Assembly: GCF_002056795.1 (NCBI RefSeq) | Contig: NZ_CP020104.1 | Location: forward strand, 5,713,501-5,777,500 | Reading direction: 5' to 3' | Source: Spirosoma aerolatum | Lineage (GTDB): Bacteria; Bacteroidota; Bacteroidia; Cytophagales; Spirosomataceae | Length of the DNA stretch: 64,000 nt | Part shown: positions 9,051 through 18,528 of the stretch, in pieces | Layout of the letters: each line of letters starts with the position of its first letter | How positions within the stretch are numbered: position 1 is the first letter of the stretch | The notes under the pieces: model-generated | What the model saw: only the letters and a program-made list of their open reading frames with translations | The model's database searches: none | What the model was told of the DNA's origin: nothing | Program-made: the position numbers and the translations under genes

Positions 9051-9106
9051 CTTATTGGGTTCATCAAACAGCAAGCCATATACGTCTGTCCAATGAACCC
9101 AGTAAG
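9051..9106. terminator. Inverted repeat between convergent genes
   Basis: Arms 9051-9064 and 9093-9106 pair over 14 bp with a single G.U, around a 28-nt loop. It sits 11 bp after the kinase stop and 26 bp before the minus-strand stop at 9132, fitting a bidirectional terminator. Confidence 0.5.
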
Positions 9107-9131
9107 AAAGTGTATCTCTATAACACGCCAG

Positions 9132-9742
9132 TTAAATAGCTGGCCGGGTAACGATAATATAATCCTGGTAAAAAGAAGTACCCGACTTACCCTGAATCCG
9201 AATTCGGTTGCTGCCTGCGTTCAATGAAATTGTCAGACTATACATCCGTTTCCCCCCATCGGTTCCTTCCAGAGGAAAATCAATAGGCGATCCTGAATTT
9301 ACAATTATGGAAGCCAGACCAGGCGTTTGCGAATTGGTCTGATAGCGTATGGTAAGTGTGTAGTTGGAGGCTGTAGTGGGTACATCGGAAATGGCATACA
9401 GTAAATAATCGCCACTGGCGGCATAAGGCCCCCGTACATTGTTATCGCCCGGCGTTCCCGAATAGGTACCTGTGCCCGCAGCATCTTCGGCCTGTATTTT
9501 CCGGGAAAAGGGGGCGTTGTGTTCCCGCCGGGTTTGATAAGAGGGGGACGGGTACCCGCCGGAATTACGGCCCCATTGTCGAGTGTAAGTGTAAACCCTC
9601 CGGCACTGGCAGCCGCTTCAAAAGCCGCCTGCCCGGCACTGTTTAGCGGATACACATCCGTATCTCTTGTCGTGGTTGCCTGATAAATCTCCTGTCCATC
9701 GCTGGAGCGACGGATACGTACTAGTTGCGTACCAATTGCCAT
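9132..9742 (-). pseudogene. CBM6/35-like protein with one homopolymer frameshift
   Basis: The first frame starts MAIGTQLVRIRRSSDGQEIYQ and is in phase to about 9515. After that, sense continues in another frame beginning KIQAEDAAGTGTYSG and running to the stop at 9132. Restoring one base in the C5/T4 run at 9506-9514 (read as the minus strand) gives a single 203-residue protein. The second half (xIQAEDA opening, ASGDYLLYAI, YTLTIRYQT, NRIRIQG, YQDYIIV ending) looks like a carbohydrate-binding module of the CBM6/35 type. No signal peptide is seen. It follows the 644-residue gene by 70 bp on the same strand. The break may be a sequencing error, phase variation or a real mutation. Confidence 0.7.
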
Positions 9743-9812
9743 ACTAAGGTGCTTAATGTAGATGTTGGTGGATTAAAAAATGTGCCATGGGCACAGAGGT
9801 ATTGCGAATCAA

Positions 9813-11746
9813 CTAAAAAAAGAATTGGACGGTGTTGAACAGGGCCAGCTTGCTTCCCTGTACGTTCACCTCGATCATGACATTGGGTACCGGATTGAGA
9901 ATCAACGTCTCGTAACTGTTCTTGCCCCGACTCGGATCGAACACCCACACATCTACCGCATTCTCCTTGATACGGTACATCGCATCGGGGCGACCCCGAC
10001 GGGCGTTAGGGGTGTTGACATAAGGCCCATCGAAGGCCGACGCATGTTCCAGAATGGTGGTGCCATCGGTTTTGGGCTCGACCCAGACCCCGGTATCCTT
10101 GAACTGATAGCGGCAGTACTGCCAGGGTGTGCCCTCGGTGCGGGCACATTGAGCGTAGTAGTAAGCGGCTTCGAAGCCCGCATCGTGCCATCGGCAGGGC
10201 TCGGTTGGGTAACCGGCCGAGGTAATGGGCGCTGGGGTGTTGGCTACTTTGGGTTGCCAGGTCCAAGTACCAACTGGTGCATTCGGGTCACCTGCTTTGA
10301 CCTCATTGGGGTTTGTTCCATACTGGTCATACTGGCTTCTGACATCGAACACCATGTAGCCAATGGTGCGGCAGAAACCAATGCAGAAGATGTTGCCTAC
10401 CTGCCAGTCGTAGTCTACCTGAGGATGTCGGTCGGTTTTCAGTGTTCCTAACGTGCCTACAGTCCGGTTGTATATATAGCCCGTGTGTAAGTTGCCGTCG
10501 TTCGGATCTAAAGCTTCAATTTTTCCCCAATCCAGGTAGATGAGCTTAGAAGGGGCAATGCCGGGCCGTGTCTCATCCATGCCTTTGGCCATCACCTCGG
10601 CGGCAAACGCCTTATTGTAATACCGGCTGGCATAGTCAGGCGTGTCGGCATAGTGCTTGATGATAGCCCCTACGCCTTTATTTTTCAGAATGGAGAAATA
10701 GCTGCAGGTTTGCCGGGCCCCATCCACCGACAGGATTTTACTTTTGAAGAGGGCATTATTGGGCATGGTATTCCCCCCCCTGGTACCTGATAGTTCCAGG
10801 GATCGCCGTTGTAGTTGGCTGTGCCACCATAGGTACCAAAGTCTCGGTAAGGAATGCCCAGCGAGTTGAGCGTAGGGTCGGCATATTTTCGTCGCCTGGC
10901 TTCGTACCAAGCTGAGTATTGGGGGGCCGTTTCCGGCATACCATAAGTGCCTTCCTGAATCTCATTGGCTTCGAAGAGGGCGCATGGGATGGTATTGCTG
11001 GCACGGTTGATGTCGTCGGTGCTGAGGCTCTTGCCGGGGTAGGCCCCGGCTTCGGTACCGGTATAGGGCCCAGGGGCGCCCGGAACAGCCAGGTTAATGC
11101 TGTGCGTCCAATTCACTCGTTGACTATTGCCCAAATTCGTATCCATGGCGGCAACCACGCCCCCTCTACGAGCCGATACTACGCTGTCGGATGTGGTATC
11201 GAACCGTTTACGGACAATCGTAAAAATCCGATTATCAGGTATAGTAAACGAAGGCGCATCTTTCGAACCGCGCGACTGCCAGATGTCGGTTGGAGCTAGC
11301 CAGGCTGGTCGTGTAACACGGTATGGCAGAATGGATGAGTCCGTCTGGGGAGGATCGGCCCCTAAAAACAATTGCACAAAAGCCCGTCTTGTCCAGTTAA
11401 ACGGATGGTCGGTGTTCCACGCAATAGCCAACTGAATCGAGATGCTATCCCCCGGCCTGAAGTCATACGTAGTAGGCAAGCTCTTAACGGCGGGCATTCC
11501 CCCAATGAAATAAAAGGTAGACTCTCCGGGATTCAGCGTAAACTGAGCGGTATTCACGACACGAGCTTTGCCATTACTCCACTGAACTACGGGTGTAAAC
11601 AGATTGGGATTGGCTACTATTATTTGAACCGGAATATCCCCAACGGGTTTAAAGTCAGCATTGGCGGCCGATACGTACGTATCGTAAACAATAGACTCGG
11701 CAGAGAACTCACTATTTAAGGCTGTTACAGATGTATCATTGGCCAT
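9813..11746 (-). pseudogene. Unrecognised 644-residue protein, frame broken at a G8 tract
   Basis: Two long frames overlap: 11746 down to about 10770, then a second frame to the stop at 9813. They join perfectly if the G8 tract (C8 on the plus strand at 10773-10780) had nine bases, giving a Pro-Gly-Gly-Gly-Asn-Thr junction. The N-terminal third is beta-rich (VQIIVANPNLF, FTLNPGEST). The C-terminal half has aromatic and Cys-containing stretches (TWTWQPK, YYYAQCARTEG, WQYCRYQF). No signal peptide, membrane helix or sorting domain is visible, and in-frame sequence upstream hits a stop within six codons. I do not recognise the family. It sits with the CBM-like gene between two histidine kinases. 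A G8 tract in a coding region is the classic substrate of slipped-strand phase variation. Confidence 0.7.
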
Positions 11747-12080
11747 ATGTCTTCTTACTATTCAAAAAGAGGTACATCAATCCTGATAAATCTCCTAAAG
11801 ACAAAAATTAGGCCAAATGCATATTCCTTCATAAGAAACTGACAGGCAACGCATTACTGTAAATTCTTGATTTATTCTTTACTTTTTGAACATCCGTATC
11901 GCTCATATCCACCAGTACACCACGGCAACCACTGACTAAAGCCACCAGCAAACGGTTCTTGCTTCGTTTTCAACGAGACAGCCAGCATAAACGACACTTC
12001 ATGCTGAAAGCGGGTGCCGTTTTCAAAAAATAGTCTCTATTTGCAGGCGTAACAATCCGATCTGGTTTAGTCAGTTTATC
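11747..12080. other. Divergent intergenic region, no gene seen
   Basis: 334 bp between the divergent 644-residue gene and the kinase at 12081. No ORF, no convincing TAnnTTTG box and no inverted repeat longer than about 8 bp were found. It presumably holds both promoters. Confidence 0.5.
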
Positions 12081-13160
12081 ATGATTCAGTCCGTTGCGGC
12101 TTTCTATCGGCGTCTACCGCACGTTCGTCCCCAGACTCAGTGGCATTTTCTGCTGTTGTTTCCCTGGTTTATTCCCCTTCTAACCTACTGGGTCATAGGC
12201 GATCAATACTGGTCGGATGTAAAGACGTTTATCCCAGCGACGGTATTAAACCTGGCCATTGCAGGCACCTGTCTGTTTACACTCGATCAACTTACTCAGC
12301 ACGTCATTCGTCGTTATCCCGACCTTGACCAGACCTGGCAGCGAGTCTGGAGATTATTGGCGGCTTTTATGCTGGTAACGCCCTGTTTCGTTTTTGGCAC
12401 AATTGGACTTTACGGACATTTTCATTTGTTTGGCTATACCTACGACGCTACGGCCTTACCCATTAGCCGTATTGCGCTGATCAACATCCTGGCGAATTTA
12501 TTATCGGTAAGTATCGACGAAAGCACTTATTCCCTAAAAAAATGGCGGGAGAATACTTTTGAGAAGGAGCAGTTGAAAAAAATCAATATTCAGAGTCAGT
12601 TGGAAAGCCTGAAGAGCCAGGTAAATCCCCATTTTCTATTCAATAGCCTGAATACACTATCGTCGCTAATTGACGACGATCCTGAAAAGGCTGAAGAATT
12701 TGTCGATCAGATGGCGAATGTATATCGATACCTGCTGCAGACCAATGCGGGCTCACTCACGACGCTGCAAACGGAATTGTCGTTTATTCAATCCTACTTC
12801 CACCTGCTAAAAACTCGCTACGGGGCTGGTATTTTTTTAAGCGTCGATGTAGCCCCCCGCTATACCAACTTCCTGCTTCCTCCGCTCACATTACAGATGC
12901 TGGTCGAAAATGCCGTCAAACACAATGTCATTCTGGCCAGTAAACCGCTTGCTATCGATATCAAAACCACAGACGACGGCCAGCTTCTGGTACTGAACAA
13001 TCTTCAGCGAAAAACCGGACGGGTTCTCTCCAATCAGGTCGGCCTGTCGAACATAACCGCCAAATATCGACTCCTTACGCACACCACGCCCGTCGTTTCC
13101 GACGACGGGTACTATTTCATGGTGCTCCTGCCCTTACTCAGCCCGGCAAAAGCCCTCTAA
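12081..13160 (+). CDS. LytS-type sensor histidine kinase without an adjacent regulator
   Basis: 359 residues: four membrane segments (about 22-148), coiled-coil linker (150-180), QVNPHFLFNSL with His184, helix ELSFIQSYFHLL, N box LLVENAVKHN, G box NQVGLSNITAKY. All catalytic boxes are intact. It is closest to the kinase at 5187, sharing the FPWFIPLLTYWVIG opening and a VILASKPL stretch, and it may feed the same LytTR regulator. It diverges from the frameshifted gene pair and is followed 95 bp later by a small gene. Confidence 0.9.
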   Translation: MIQSVAAFYRRLPHVRPQTQWHFLLLFPWFIPLLTYWVIGDQYWSDVKTFIPATVLNLAIAGTCLFTLDQLTQHVIRRYPDLDQTWQRVWRLLAAFMLVTPCFVFGTIGLYGHFHLFGYTYDATALPISRIALINILANLLSVSIDESTYSLKKWRENTFEKEQLKKINIQSQLESLKSQVNPHFLFNSLNTLSSLIDDDPEKAEEFVDQMANVYRYLLQTNAGSLTTLQTELSFIQSYFHLLKTRYGAGIFLSVDVAPRYTNFLLPPLTLQMLVENAVKHNVILASKPLAIDIKTTDDGQLLVLNNLQRKTGRVLSNQVGLSNITAKYRLLTHTTPVVSDDGYYFMVLLPLLSPAKAL

Positions 13161-13254
13161 TCCAGCCGGATCATTGCCTAATTATCGCGATTGGGCAGCC
13201 AACAAAGTTGCTGGAAGGGAGTTATCCCGGTATGCAACAAAACACCTATTAATT

Positions 13255-13434
13255 ATGCCAAGAGGAGACAAATCGGCGTATACCGACAAACAAAAGCGGC
13301 AGGCCGAACACATCGAAGAAGGGTATGAAGATCGGGGTGTATCGCAGGAAGAAGCGGAACGCCGGGCCTGGGCAACGGTCAACAAAACGTCGGGTGGTGG
13401 CAAGAAAAGCGGTTCAGGACGCAGCCACCACTAA
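13255..13434 (+). CDS. Small basic protein, plasmid-stabilisation-like
   Basis: 59 residues from the ATG at 13255 (MPRGDKSAYTDKQKRQAEHI). A longer frame from 13174 exists, but the conserved part begins at this Met. It is highly charged, with EEGYEDRGVSQEEAERRAWATVNK followed by a Gly/Ser/Lys-rich tail. Similar short proteins are widely labelled 'plasmid stabilization protein', a name with little experimental support. The function is unknown; nucleic-acid binding is possible from the charge. A strong terminator follows 28 bp later. Confidence 0.75.
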   Translation: MPRGDKSAYTDKQKRQAEHIEEGYEDRGVSQEEAERRAWATVNKTSGGGKKSGSGRSHH

Positions 13435-13462
13435 CTAACAGCACCTGTACCCTTACGAACAG

Positions 13463-13495
13463 AAAAGCCCCGGCGATCAACTTGCCGGGGCTTTT
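13463..13495 (+). terminator. Rho-independent type terminator
   Basis: Arms 13463-13474 and 13484-13495 form a 12-bp GC-rich stem with flanking A and T runs. Position fits the 3' end of the small gene and also the minus-strand lipoprotein gene that converges. Confidence 0.8.
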
Positions 13496-13538
13496 GCTAT
13501 CAATACCTTAACGTCGGGTGCAGATAGAGTCTTACTGA

Positions 13539-13970
13539 TTATTTGGTAGCCGATATGGTAAACACTTCACCACTGCCATCTTCGCCTTCCAGGCTAAGTT
13601 TATTCCCGTTTACTTTGGCAATCACGTTGTCGTTGTACCGTAACTCAACCGTTCCGCCAGTTTCCACAACCGACACATTGCTGGCGGCATCATCGGCATA
13701 GACCGCATTGTTCGATTTCAGCAGCAGGTTCATTTTGATCGATACTGTCGTTGCCGACTGGCGGGTTACCGTAATCGTCCCTTTCAGGTTCGTTTCACTG
13801 GCCGGATAGGTTTGCCCACCTGTTGCCAGTTCGGAAAAAGTGTAGGTACCCGCTACCCGAGCGCCCAGATCGGGATTTAGATCCGTACCCGATTTTTTGC
13901 AGGCGGACAAAGACGCGACGAACAGAATCGCCAGGATCGTAAAAAAGCGGAAAGAGAATCGTGTGTTCAT
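13539..13970 (-). CDS. Small lipoprotein, lipocalin-like beta protein
   Basis: 143 residues. The signal peptide (about 1-24) ends in a lipobox LSAC, so Cys24 would be lipidated. The mature part has alternating short strands (GTYTFSEL, GTITVTRQ, GTVELRYND, NKLSLEGED, EVFTISATK) as in the small lipocalin-like lipoproteins common in Bacteroidota. The ligand is unknown. The 303 bp upstream to 14273 contains no other gene that I can support. Confidence 0.75.
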   Translation of the reverse strand: MNTRFSFRFFTILAILFVASLSACKKSGTDLNPDLGARVAGTYTFSELATGGQTYPASETNLKGTITVTRQSATTVSIKMNLLLKSNNAVYADDAASNVSVVETGGTVELRYNDNVIAKVNGNKLSLEGEDGSGEVFTISATK

Positions 13971-14273
13971 AGTAGTTGTTGTTTTTGGTTATAAGAGGCT
14001 TTTGATGGCCGGTGGTTACCGGTCTGATGATGCAAAGGTGGCCTATAGGTAGCGCCTGCCGAAGTAGCTTATGCACCAACTGTCAAAAGAGAAGGCTCAA
14101 CAGGAAAATCTGCCGGATGAAGCGAAGGCTTCGAAACTGATCGTTAGTTCCAGAATCAGGTGACCTAAAAGTAAAATTCAGATAACTACACGCAATAATT
14201 TATCAACTCATACTAGTCTTTCAGGCACAAATCATTTGCTTTCCTGACTCAAAAAGCACGGATATTATCGATT

Positions 14274-14591
14274 GTGAGTACACCCAGTTTCTCTATCCTT
14301 TTCCAACACCGTCAACCACGCATCAGCCTGTATCTGGCCGATTCAGCCTTACCGCTAAATCGATTTCTCCGGTCAGTAATCGGGCGGCAGCTCAGCAACA
14401 CGGTAGGAACTCAGCAGGTACAATTCAGCCTGAGTGGGGGCCAACTCGACGATGAATGTGGGGTCAGCCGTATCAGTGCCAATGCGGGCAGTTACTCCAA
14501 CATCACGGTGAGTGTGGCCGATGACAGCGGGGGCACCTATGATGTCAACCGGCTCAACAACATCTACGCCCGAATCATTAACGGACTTTGA
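14274..14591 (+). CDS. Hypothetical protein, possibly a gene remnant
   Basis: A 105-codon frame from a GTG. The C-terminal half (QFSLSGGQLDDECG, NITVSVADDSGGTYD, RLNNIYARIINGL) has codon use like neighbouring genes and could be real, but there is no signal peptide and no recognised family. It may be the C-terminal remnant of a larger gene. The start is uncertain. Confidence 0.3.
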   Translation: MSTPSFSILFQHRQPRISLYLADSALPLNRFLRSVIGRQLSNTVGTQQVQFSLSGGQLDDECGVSRISANAGSYSNITVSVADDSGGTYDVNRLNNIYARIINGL

Positions 14592-14748
14592 GGCAGCTAT
14601 TCCATCAAGTGAGTAATTGCGCTGCTTATCTAACTATAGTTAGTACAATTGCTCACCTGGTAAACGAAGAGTCGTCAGTTAGTAACCCAAAGCTACCCGT
14701 TATTCAATTCCACTAGGCAGTTATTCATTGAACAGGGTACTTTGGGGT

Positions 14749-15756
14749 ATGAAAACGATCACACTTATCAATTGGGTCATTGTTGGTATCTATGCCATCT
14801 TAATCCTGGTTGTGTTAATACCTTCCACATCGCAACAAGACGCAGCCGGAAAGGGCATGGCAGCCGGACTTATCTTTCTGGGTTTTGTTTTCCTGGCCTT
14901 ACTCTCGGGTTTAAATCTCCTCCCCTACTCGTTCGCCCGAATTACGGCGATGGTTCTGGGCGGACTACCCCTCATTCTGGTTTTAATCAACCTGGTCGTC
15001 AGCCCGATGATTTCAGGCTGGCGCCAAAACACTTATGAGGCCGAGGATATAGCTCGTCAGAATGGGTCTTTTTATTTTCAGGATAAAAGCCGTCAGCAGG
15101 TGGCAGCAGCCATTGCGGCCCAGAATATCAATGATCTCAAAGCCGCTCTTGAAAAACCGCTGCCAATGCTCAATGAGTCGGGGGTTGAGCATACTACTTT
15201 GCTGGATTTCGCTGCCTTTCAGGCCATGCAGAACTTGTCTCCCCAAAGTTTGAACGTTATGGAGCTACTGATTGAAAAAGGAGCCACGTTCGAAAATACA
15301 GATAGCCTGCATACGCCTACGCCCTTTCGGATCATGGAAGGCCCAACCGAGCTGTTGGCCTGGTGTTTAGCAAATGGCGCGAACCCTGACATGACAGACG
15401 AAAAAGGGCAACCACTGCTGCTTGCGGCTTTGTATTCGGGCAATGAACATACTGATAAAACCAAAAAGGTAGCGCTGTTACTGGATCGAGGTGCTGATCC
15501 AAATGCTAAATCACCTCACAACGAACTGACCATCGAAACATCACCCCTGATTTTTGCCGTTGACAATGAATTATGGGAAATCGGCAACCTACTTCTGGAC
15601 AAAGGCGCGATTCCTGATTATGTGACTCAGGGTGACCGAACAGCCTTAAACGTGCTCAGCTACAGAGAGTCGGGCTATACAAAGCATGGGCAACATCTGC
15701 CTACTGAACTGCTTGCCTTTAAAGACCGCCTGATTGAAAAGCTGGCCCAAAAATGA
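14749..15756 (+). CDS. Ankyrin-repeat membrane protein
   Basis: 335 residues from ATG 14749; a TTG seven codons upstream is less likely. Three hydrophobic helices lie at the N-terminus (about 5-25, 38-60, 68-92). The C-terminal two thirds contain ankyrin-type repeats: LLDFAAFQAMQN..VMELLIEKGA, ..LLAWCLANGANPDMTDEKGQPLLLAAL, VALLLDRGADPNAK and LIFAVDNELWEIGNLLLDKGA. Such proteins mediate protein contacts on the cytoplasmic side of the membrane. The partner is unknown. It is followed by a 27-bp-stem inverted repeat. Confidence 0.8.
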   Translation: MKTITLINWVIVGIYAILILVVLIPSTSQQDAAGKGMAAGLIFLGFVFLALLSGLNLLPYSFARITAMVLGGLPLILVLINLVVSPMISGWRQNTYEAEDIARQNGSFYFQDKSRQQVAAAIAAQNINDLKAALEKPLPMLNESGVEHTTLLDFAAFQAMQNLSPQSLNVMELLIEKGATFENTDSLHTPTPFRIMEGPTELLAWCLANGANPDMTDEKGQPLLLAALYSGNEHTDKTKKVALLLDRGADPNAKSPHNELTIETSPLIFAVDNELWEIGNLLLDKGAIPDYVTQGDRTALNVLSYRESGYTKHGQHLPTELLAFKDRLIEKLAQK

Positions 15757-15770
15757 CCAACTAGTTTGTC

Positions 15771-15833
15771 CGTACCTTACCAATGCAGCGCAGGAGCTTC
15801 AAGGAGGCTCCTGCGCTGCATTGGTAAGGTACG
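15771..15833. repeat. Long perfect inverted repeat, 27-bp stem, 9-nt loop
   Basis: Arms 15771-15797 and 15807-15833 are exact reverse complements. It begins 15 bp after the Ank gene stop. The minus-strand barrel gene converges on it, so it could stop transcription in both directions. There is no U tract. The rest of 15834-16003 holds no supported gene. Confidence 0.8.
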
Positions 15834-16003
15834 TTTTGCTTATCGACCGGTCGTGAAGACAGAGGTACGCCGGGTCGGGCGGATTACTGTCGTCTCCATC
15901 CCCAGCAAGCGCGAACGCTGTGCCCTGAAAATTGTGCGGAGTTGTCGTGTTGTTGTCATTGTCTTTGTTGTTTTTAGTTTTTAGAGGAAGGTCAATTGAT
16001 TGA

Positions 16004-16759
16004 TTAAAATTTCGCAGTTAGTCCTAGCTTCACTGCCGAAACGCCGTAGCCCACTTCAGCAAAGGCACCAACTTTAGGACTGAACATAAAGCGAGAGCCG
16101 AGGTGTAGACCTACCCAAACACCACTGTTATAACCACTAGAGTAGTAATAGTAATCGGAATAGCCCGAACCTGCATACCGGAATCCCAGCGATGCGCCAA
16201 TGTACGGATCGAAACTGTTCGACTGCACGTTCAGGGCTTCACCCAGGTGATACGATCCACGAGCACCGAAATACACGAAGTTATACCCGCTGGAGTAGTA
16301 ATAATTGTAATGGTAATAATCGATAGAGCCGCCAACCGAAAAGTTGTTTTTCACGTCCGCTTCCACCGATACGCCCACCGGGAAACCGCCCCCGTAGTAC
16401 GTTGCCAAACCCAGCCCCAGATTCACATACACGTTCTTATGCCCACGTGAATACGTTGTGCGGGGCCGTACAGGAGCTGAGTGTGCTACGGGTTGCGAAC
16501 GTGTTTCAGCCGGGCGAGCTACCGGGGTTTCCTGAGCGGGGGCGGCAGCCTGAGCCTGTGTCGGCTGTTGCTGGGGGCGGGCCGTTGCCGGAGCAGTGGC
16601 TGGGCGGGCGGTTGTGCTGGTGGCTGGGCGGCTGGCCGATGAATAAGGACGGGCGGCTGGTTTGGTCGCTGTGCGACGAACCGGCTGCTGAGCCAGTACC
16701 GAGGAAGCCGAAAGAACAATAGCCACGGCCAGGGTTGTCAATTGTGTAGTCGTTTTCAT
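16004..16759 (-). CDS. Outer-membrane beta-barrel protein with Ala/Pro/Thr-rich linker
   Basis: 251 residues. The signal peptide ends around SSVLAQ (residue 24). Residues 25-105 form a low-complexity linker of Ala, Pro, Thr, Arg and Gln. The rest is an eight-strand-like barrel with alternating aromatic residues (YVNLGLGLATYYGG, SVEADVKNNFSVGGS, DPYIGASLGFRYAG, VWVGLHLGSRFMF, VGYGVSAVKLGLTAKF) ending in Phe, as expected for BAM substrates. The linker could sit in the periplasm and touch peptidoglycan. Function is unknown. Confidence 0.8.
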   Translation of the reverse strand: MKTTTQLTTLAVAIVLSASSVLAQQPVRRTATKPAARPYSSASRPATSTTARPATAPATARPQQQPTQAQAAAPAQETPVARPAETRSQPVAHSAPVRPRTTYSRGHKNVYVNLGLGLATYYGGGFPVGVSVEADVKNNFSVGGSIDYYHYNYYYSSGYNFVYFGARGSYHLGEALNVQSNSFDPYIGASLGFRYAGSGYSDYYYYSSGYNSGVWVGLHLGSRFMFSPKVGAFAEVGYGVSAVKLGLTAKF

Positions 16760-16796
16760 TAGTCGTTGTTGTTTTTGGTTTTCGTAAGGAACGATA

Positions 16797-16804
16797 CAAA
16801 CCTA
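16797..16804 (-). promoter_or_regulatory. Candidate -7 box for the barrel gene
   Basis: CAAACCTA on the plus strand reads TAGGTTTG on the minus strand, an exact TAnnTTTG match, 38 bp upstream of the start at 16759. No -33 TTTG is seen at standard spacing. Confidence 0.4.
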
Positions 16805-17011
16805 CAACAACCCACCCCCGGTAGGCCAGAGCCCACTGCCTGAATTGCGAAAACACTCCCCTGAACTGTAACAGACGGTATTTGAAACAACAGCACTAAT
16901 ATGTCTAGACGATACCGCTATCGCATTTTCCATCAAACCATTTAACCAACCAATCCTATACTGTATCAACCGCTCAGTAGCTGGGTATCAATGAATACAG
17001 GCTGGTTTTTG

Positions 17012-17019
17012 TATCTTTG
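17012..17019 (+). promoter_or_regulatory. Candidate -7 box for the 7TM kinase gene
   Basis: TATCTTTG matches TAnnTTTG exactly and lies 31 bp upstream of the ATG at 17051, a suitable distance for a short leader. No clear -33 box. Confidence 0.45.
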
Positions 17020-17050
17020 TTTACCCTCTTGAAAACCAACAAGTCAATTA

Positions 17051-18400
17051 ATGACGTACGAAGCCTGGTCTCCGCTCTTTCTGGGCATGGTACTGGCCAT
17101 GTTATTGGCCAATTCGGTGCAATGGTTTATGTACCGGGAGCGCATCTATGGCATTTATTCGGTGTACACGCTGATCTGGGCAATCTATTTCACGATCAAC
17201 CATTTCTCGTTACCCTACAATATTTCCAACTTCTATAAGCTGATTCTCTCCTACTCCGGCTACATCCTTTACCTTGAACTGGCCAAAATCTTTCTGAACC
17301 TGAAAGATCGGCCCCGGTTTCTTCGCTGGGTCATTATTGTGCAGGGCCTGCTGGTCGCTTATTGTGTCGTAAAGACCTATATCTACCTGTTTACGGATTT
17401 CTGGCAGACTAAACTCCATACCATTCTGCTACAGCCAGTTCGCTTTGCGCTGCTATCAGTTGGTGCCTACATCGTGTACTCGTTTTTCCGGTCCAAAGAT
17501 GTGGTCGCACGTTTCTTTGTGGCGGGTACGGCTTCCTTATTAGTCAACCACGCCATTACAACAATCCTGCTGATTCATTCGCCTAACATCAGTGTCGATT
17601 TACCGTTCTGGCAGCATCCTGATCTGTTCGTTCAGACGGGCGTTGTCCTCGACTTAATCTTTTTCTCGCTGGGCATTTCGTATCGACATCGGCGGGAAGC
17701 CGTCAATAAAGCCGTTGTGGAAAAGGAACTGGAACGCGAACGGGAACAACACCATCGTGAATTTCTGGAGGCTGACCTGGCCTTACGGAAAATGCAGCAG
17801 GAAAAAACGGAGATGCAAATGCGGGCTTTGCAGAGTCAGATTAATCCGCACTTCCTGTTTAACGGCCTCAATACCCTATCATCGCTGATCGATGAAAATC
17901 CGGGTCAGGCGGGTGAGTTTGTCGACGAACTGTCGAAGGTATACCGCTATTTATTGCGAAGCAACGACGCTGAACTGACCACCCTGGGTGTTGAGCTGAG
18001 TTTTATTAGCTCGTACTTCCACCTGCTCAAAACGCGGTTTGGCAGCTCGGTTCGTTTAGACGTCGATGTTGACGAAAGCTATAAAGATTCCCTACTTCCT
18101 CCCCTGACGCTCCAGCTATTGGTCGAAAACGCAGTCAAGCATAACGTTGTACTTCGCCAAACGCCACTCCATATCCGCATTCGAACAACCCCGGCCCAGC
18201 AGTTGATCGTAGAAAACACCCTGCAACGAAAAACGATCCGAGTAGAATCGAACGGGGTAGGGTTGTCGAATATTGCCGATAAGTACAAGTTGTTGAATCA
18301 GTCCGCCCCACGCATTGAAGAGCAGAATGGCTGGTTTCAGGTTACTCTCCCCCTACTGATGCCGCAATCAGTTACAGCCAGTATCGTCACGGAATCGTAA
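17051..18400 (+). CDS. LytS-type histidine kinase with 7-helix membrane sensor
   Basis: 449 residues, longer than its paralogues. Seven hydrophobic segments (about 6-210) resemble the 7TMR-DISM membrane region. A charged coiled coil (about 215-262) precedes QINPHFLFNGL with His267. The N box LLVENAVKHN and G box NGVGLSNIADKY are intact. The catalytic half is clearly homologous to the other LytS-type kinases here, but the sensor half is different, so the family shares an output module with swapped inputs. No regulator gene is adjacent. Confidence 0.9.
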   Translation: MTYEAWSPLFLGMVLAMLLANSVQWFMYRERIYGIYSVYTLIWAIYFTINHFSLPYNISNFYKLILSYSGYILYLELAKIFLNLKDRPRFLRWVIIVQGLLVAYCVVKTYIYLFTDFWQTKLHTILLQPVRFALLSVGAYIVYSFFRSKDVVARFFVAGTASLLVNHAITTILLIHSPNISVDLPFWQHPDLFVQTGVVLDLIFFSLGISYRHRREAVNKAVVEKELEREREQHHREFLEADLALRKMQQEKTEMQMRALQSQINPHFLFNGLNTLSSLIDENPGQAGEFVDELSKVYRYLLRSNDAELTTLGVELSFISSYFHLLKTRFGSSVRLDVDVDESYKDSLLPPLTLQLLVENAVKHNVVLRQTPLHIRIRTTPAQQLIVENTLQRKTIRVESNGVGLSNIADKYKLLNQSAPRIEEQNGWFQVTLPLLMPQSVTASIVTES

Positions 18401-18403
18401 CAA

Positions 18404-18435
18404 AAAAACCTGCGCGCAAAGGCCCGCAGGTTTTT
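18404..18435 (+). terminator. Rho-independent terminator after the kinase
   Basis: Arms 18404-18414 and 18425-18435 form an 11-bp stem (A5CCTGCG / CGCAGGT5) with a 10-nt loop and a T run, 4 bp after the stop. Confidence 0.85.
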
Positions 18436-18528
18436 ATTAGACAGCTAAAGGTGTACTGCCAAAGCAGTTACTCAAGTAAAAGTACGCAATTCTTCTGGCA
18501 CCGCCAAAGAATCGTCGGGTTCGTATGG

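Noticed and set aside
9780..10451. 223-codon plus-strand frame
   Set aside because: Lies antisense to the frameshifted 644-residue gene, which has coherent protein sequence; no family features in this frame.
15766..15984. 72-codon frame across the 27-bp-stem repeat
   Set aside because: Mostly made by the inverted repeat and the leader of the convergent barrel gene.
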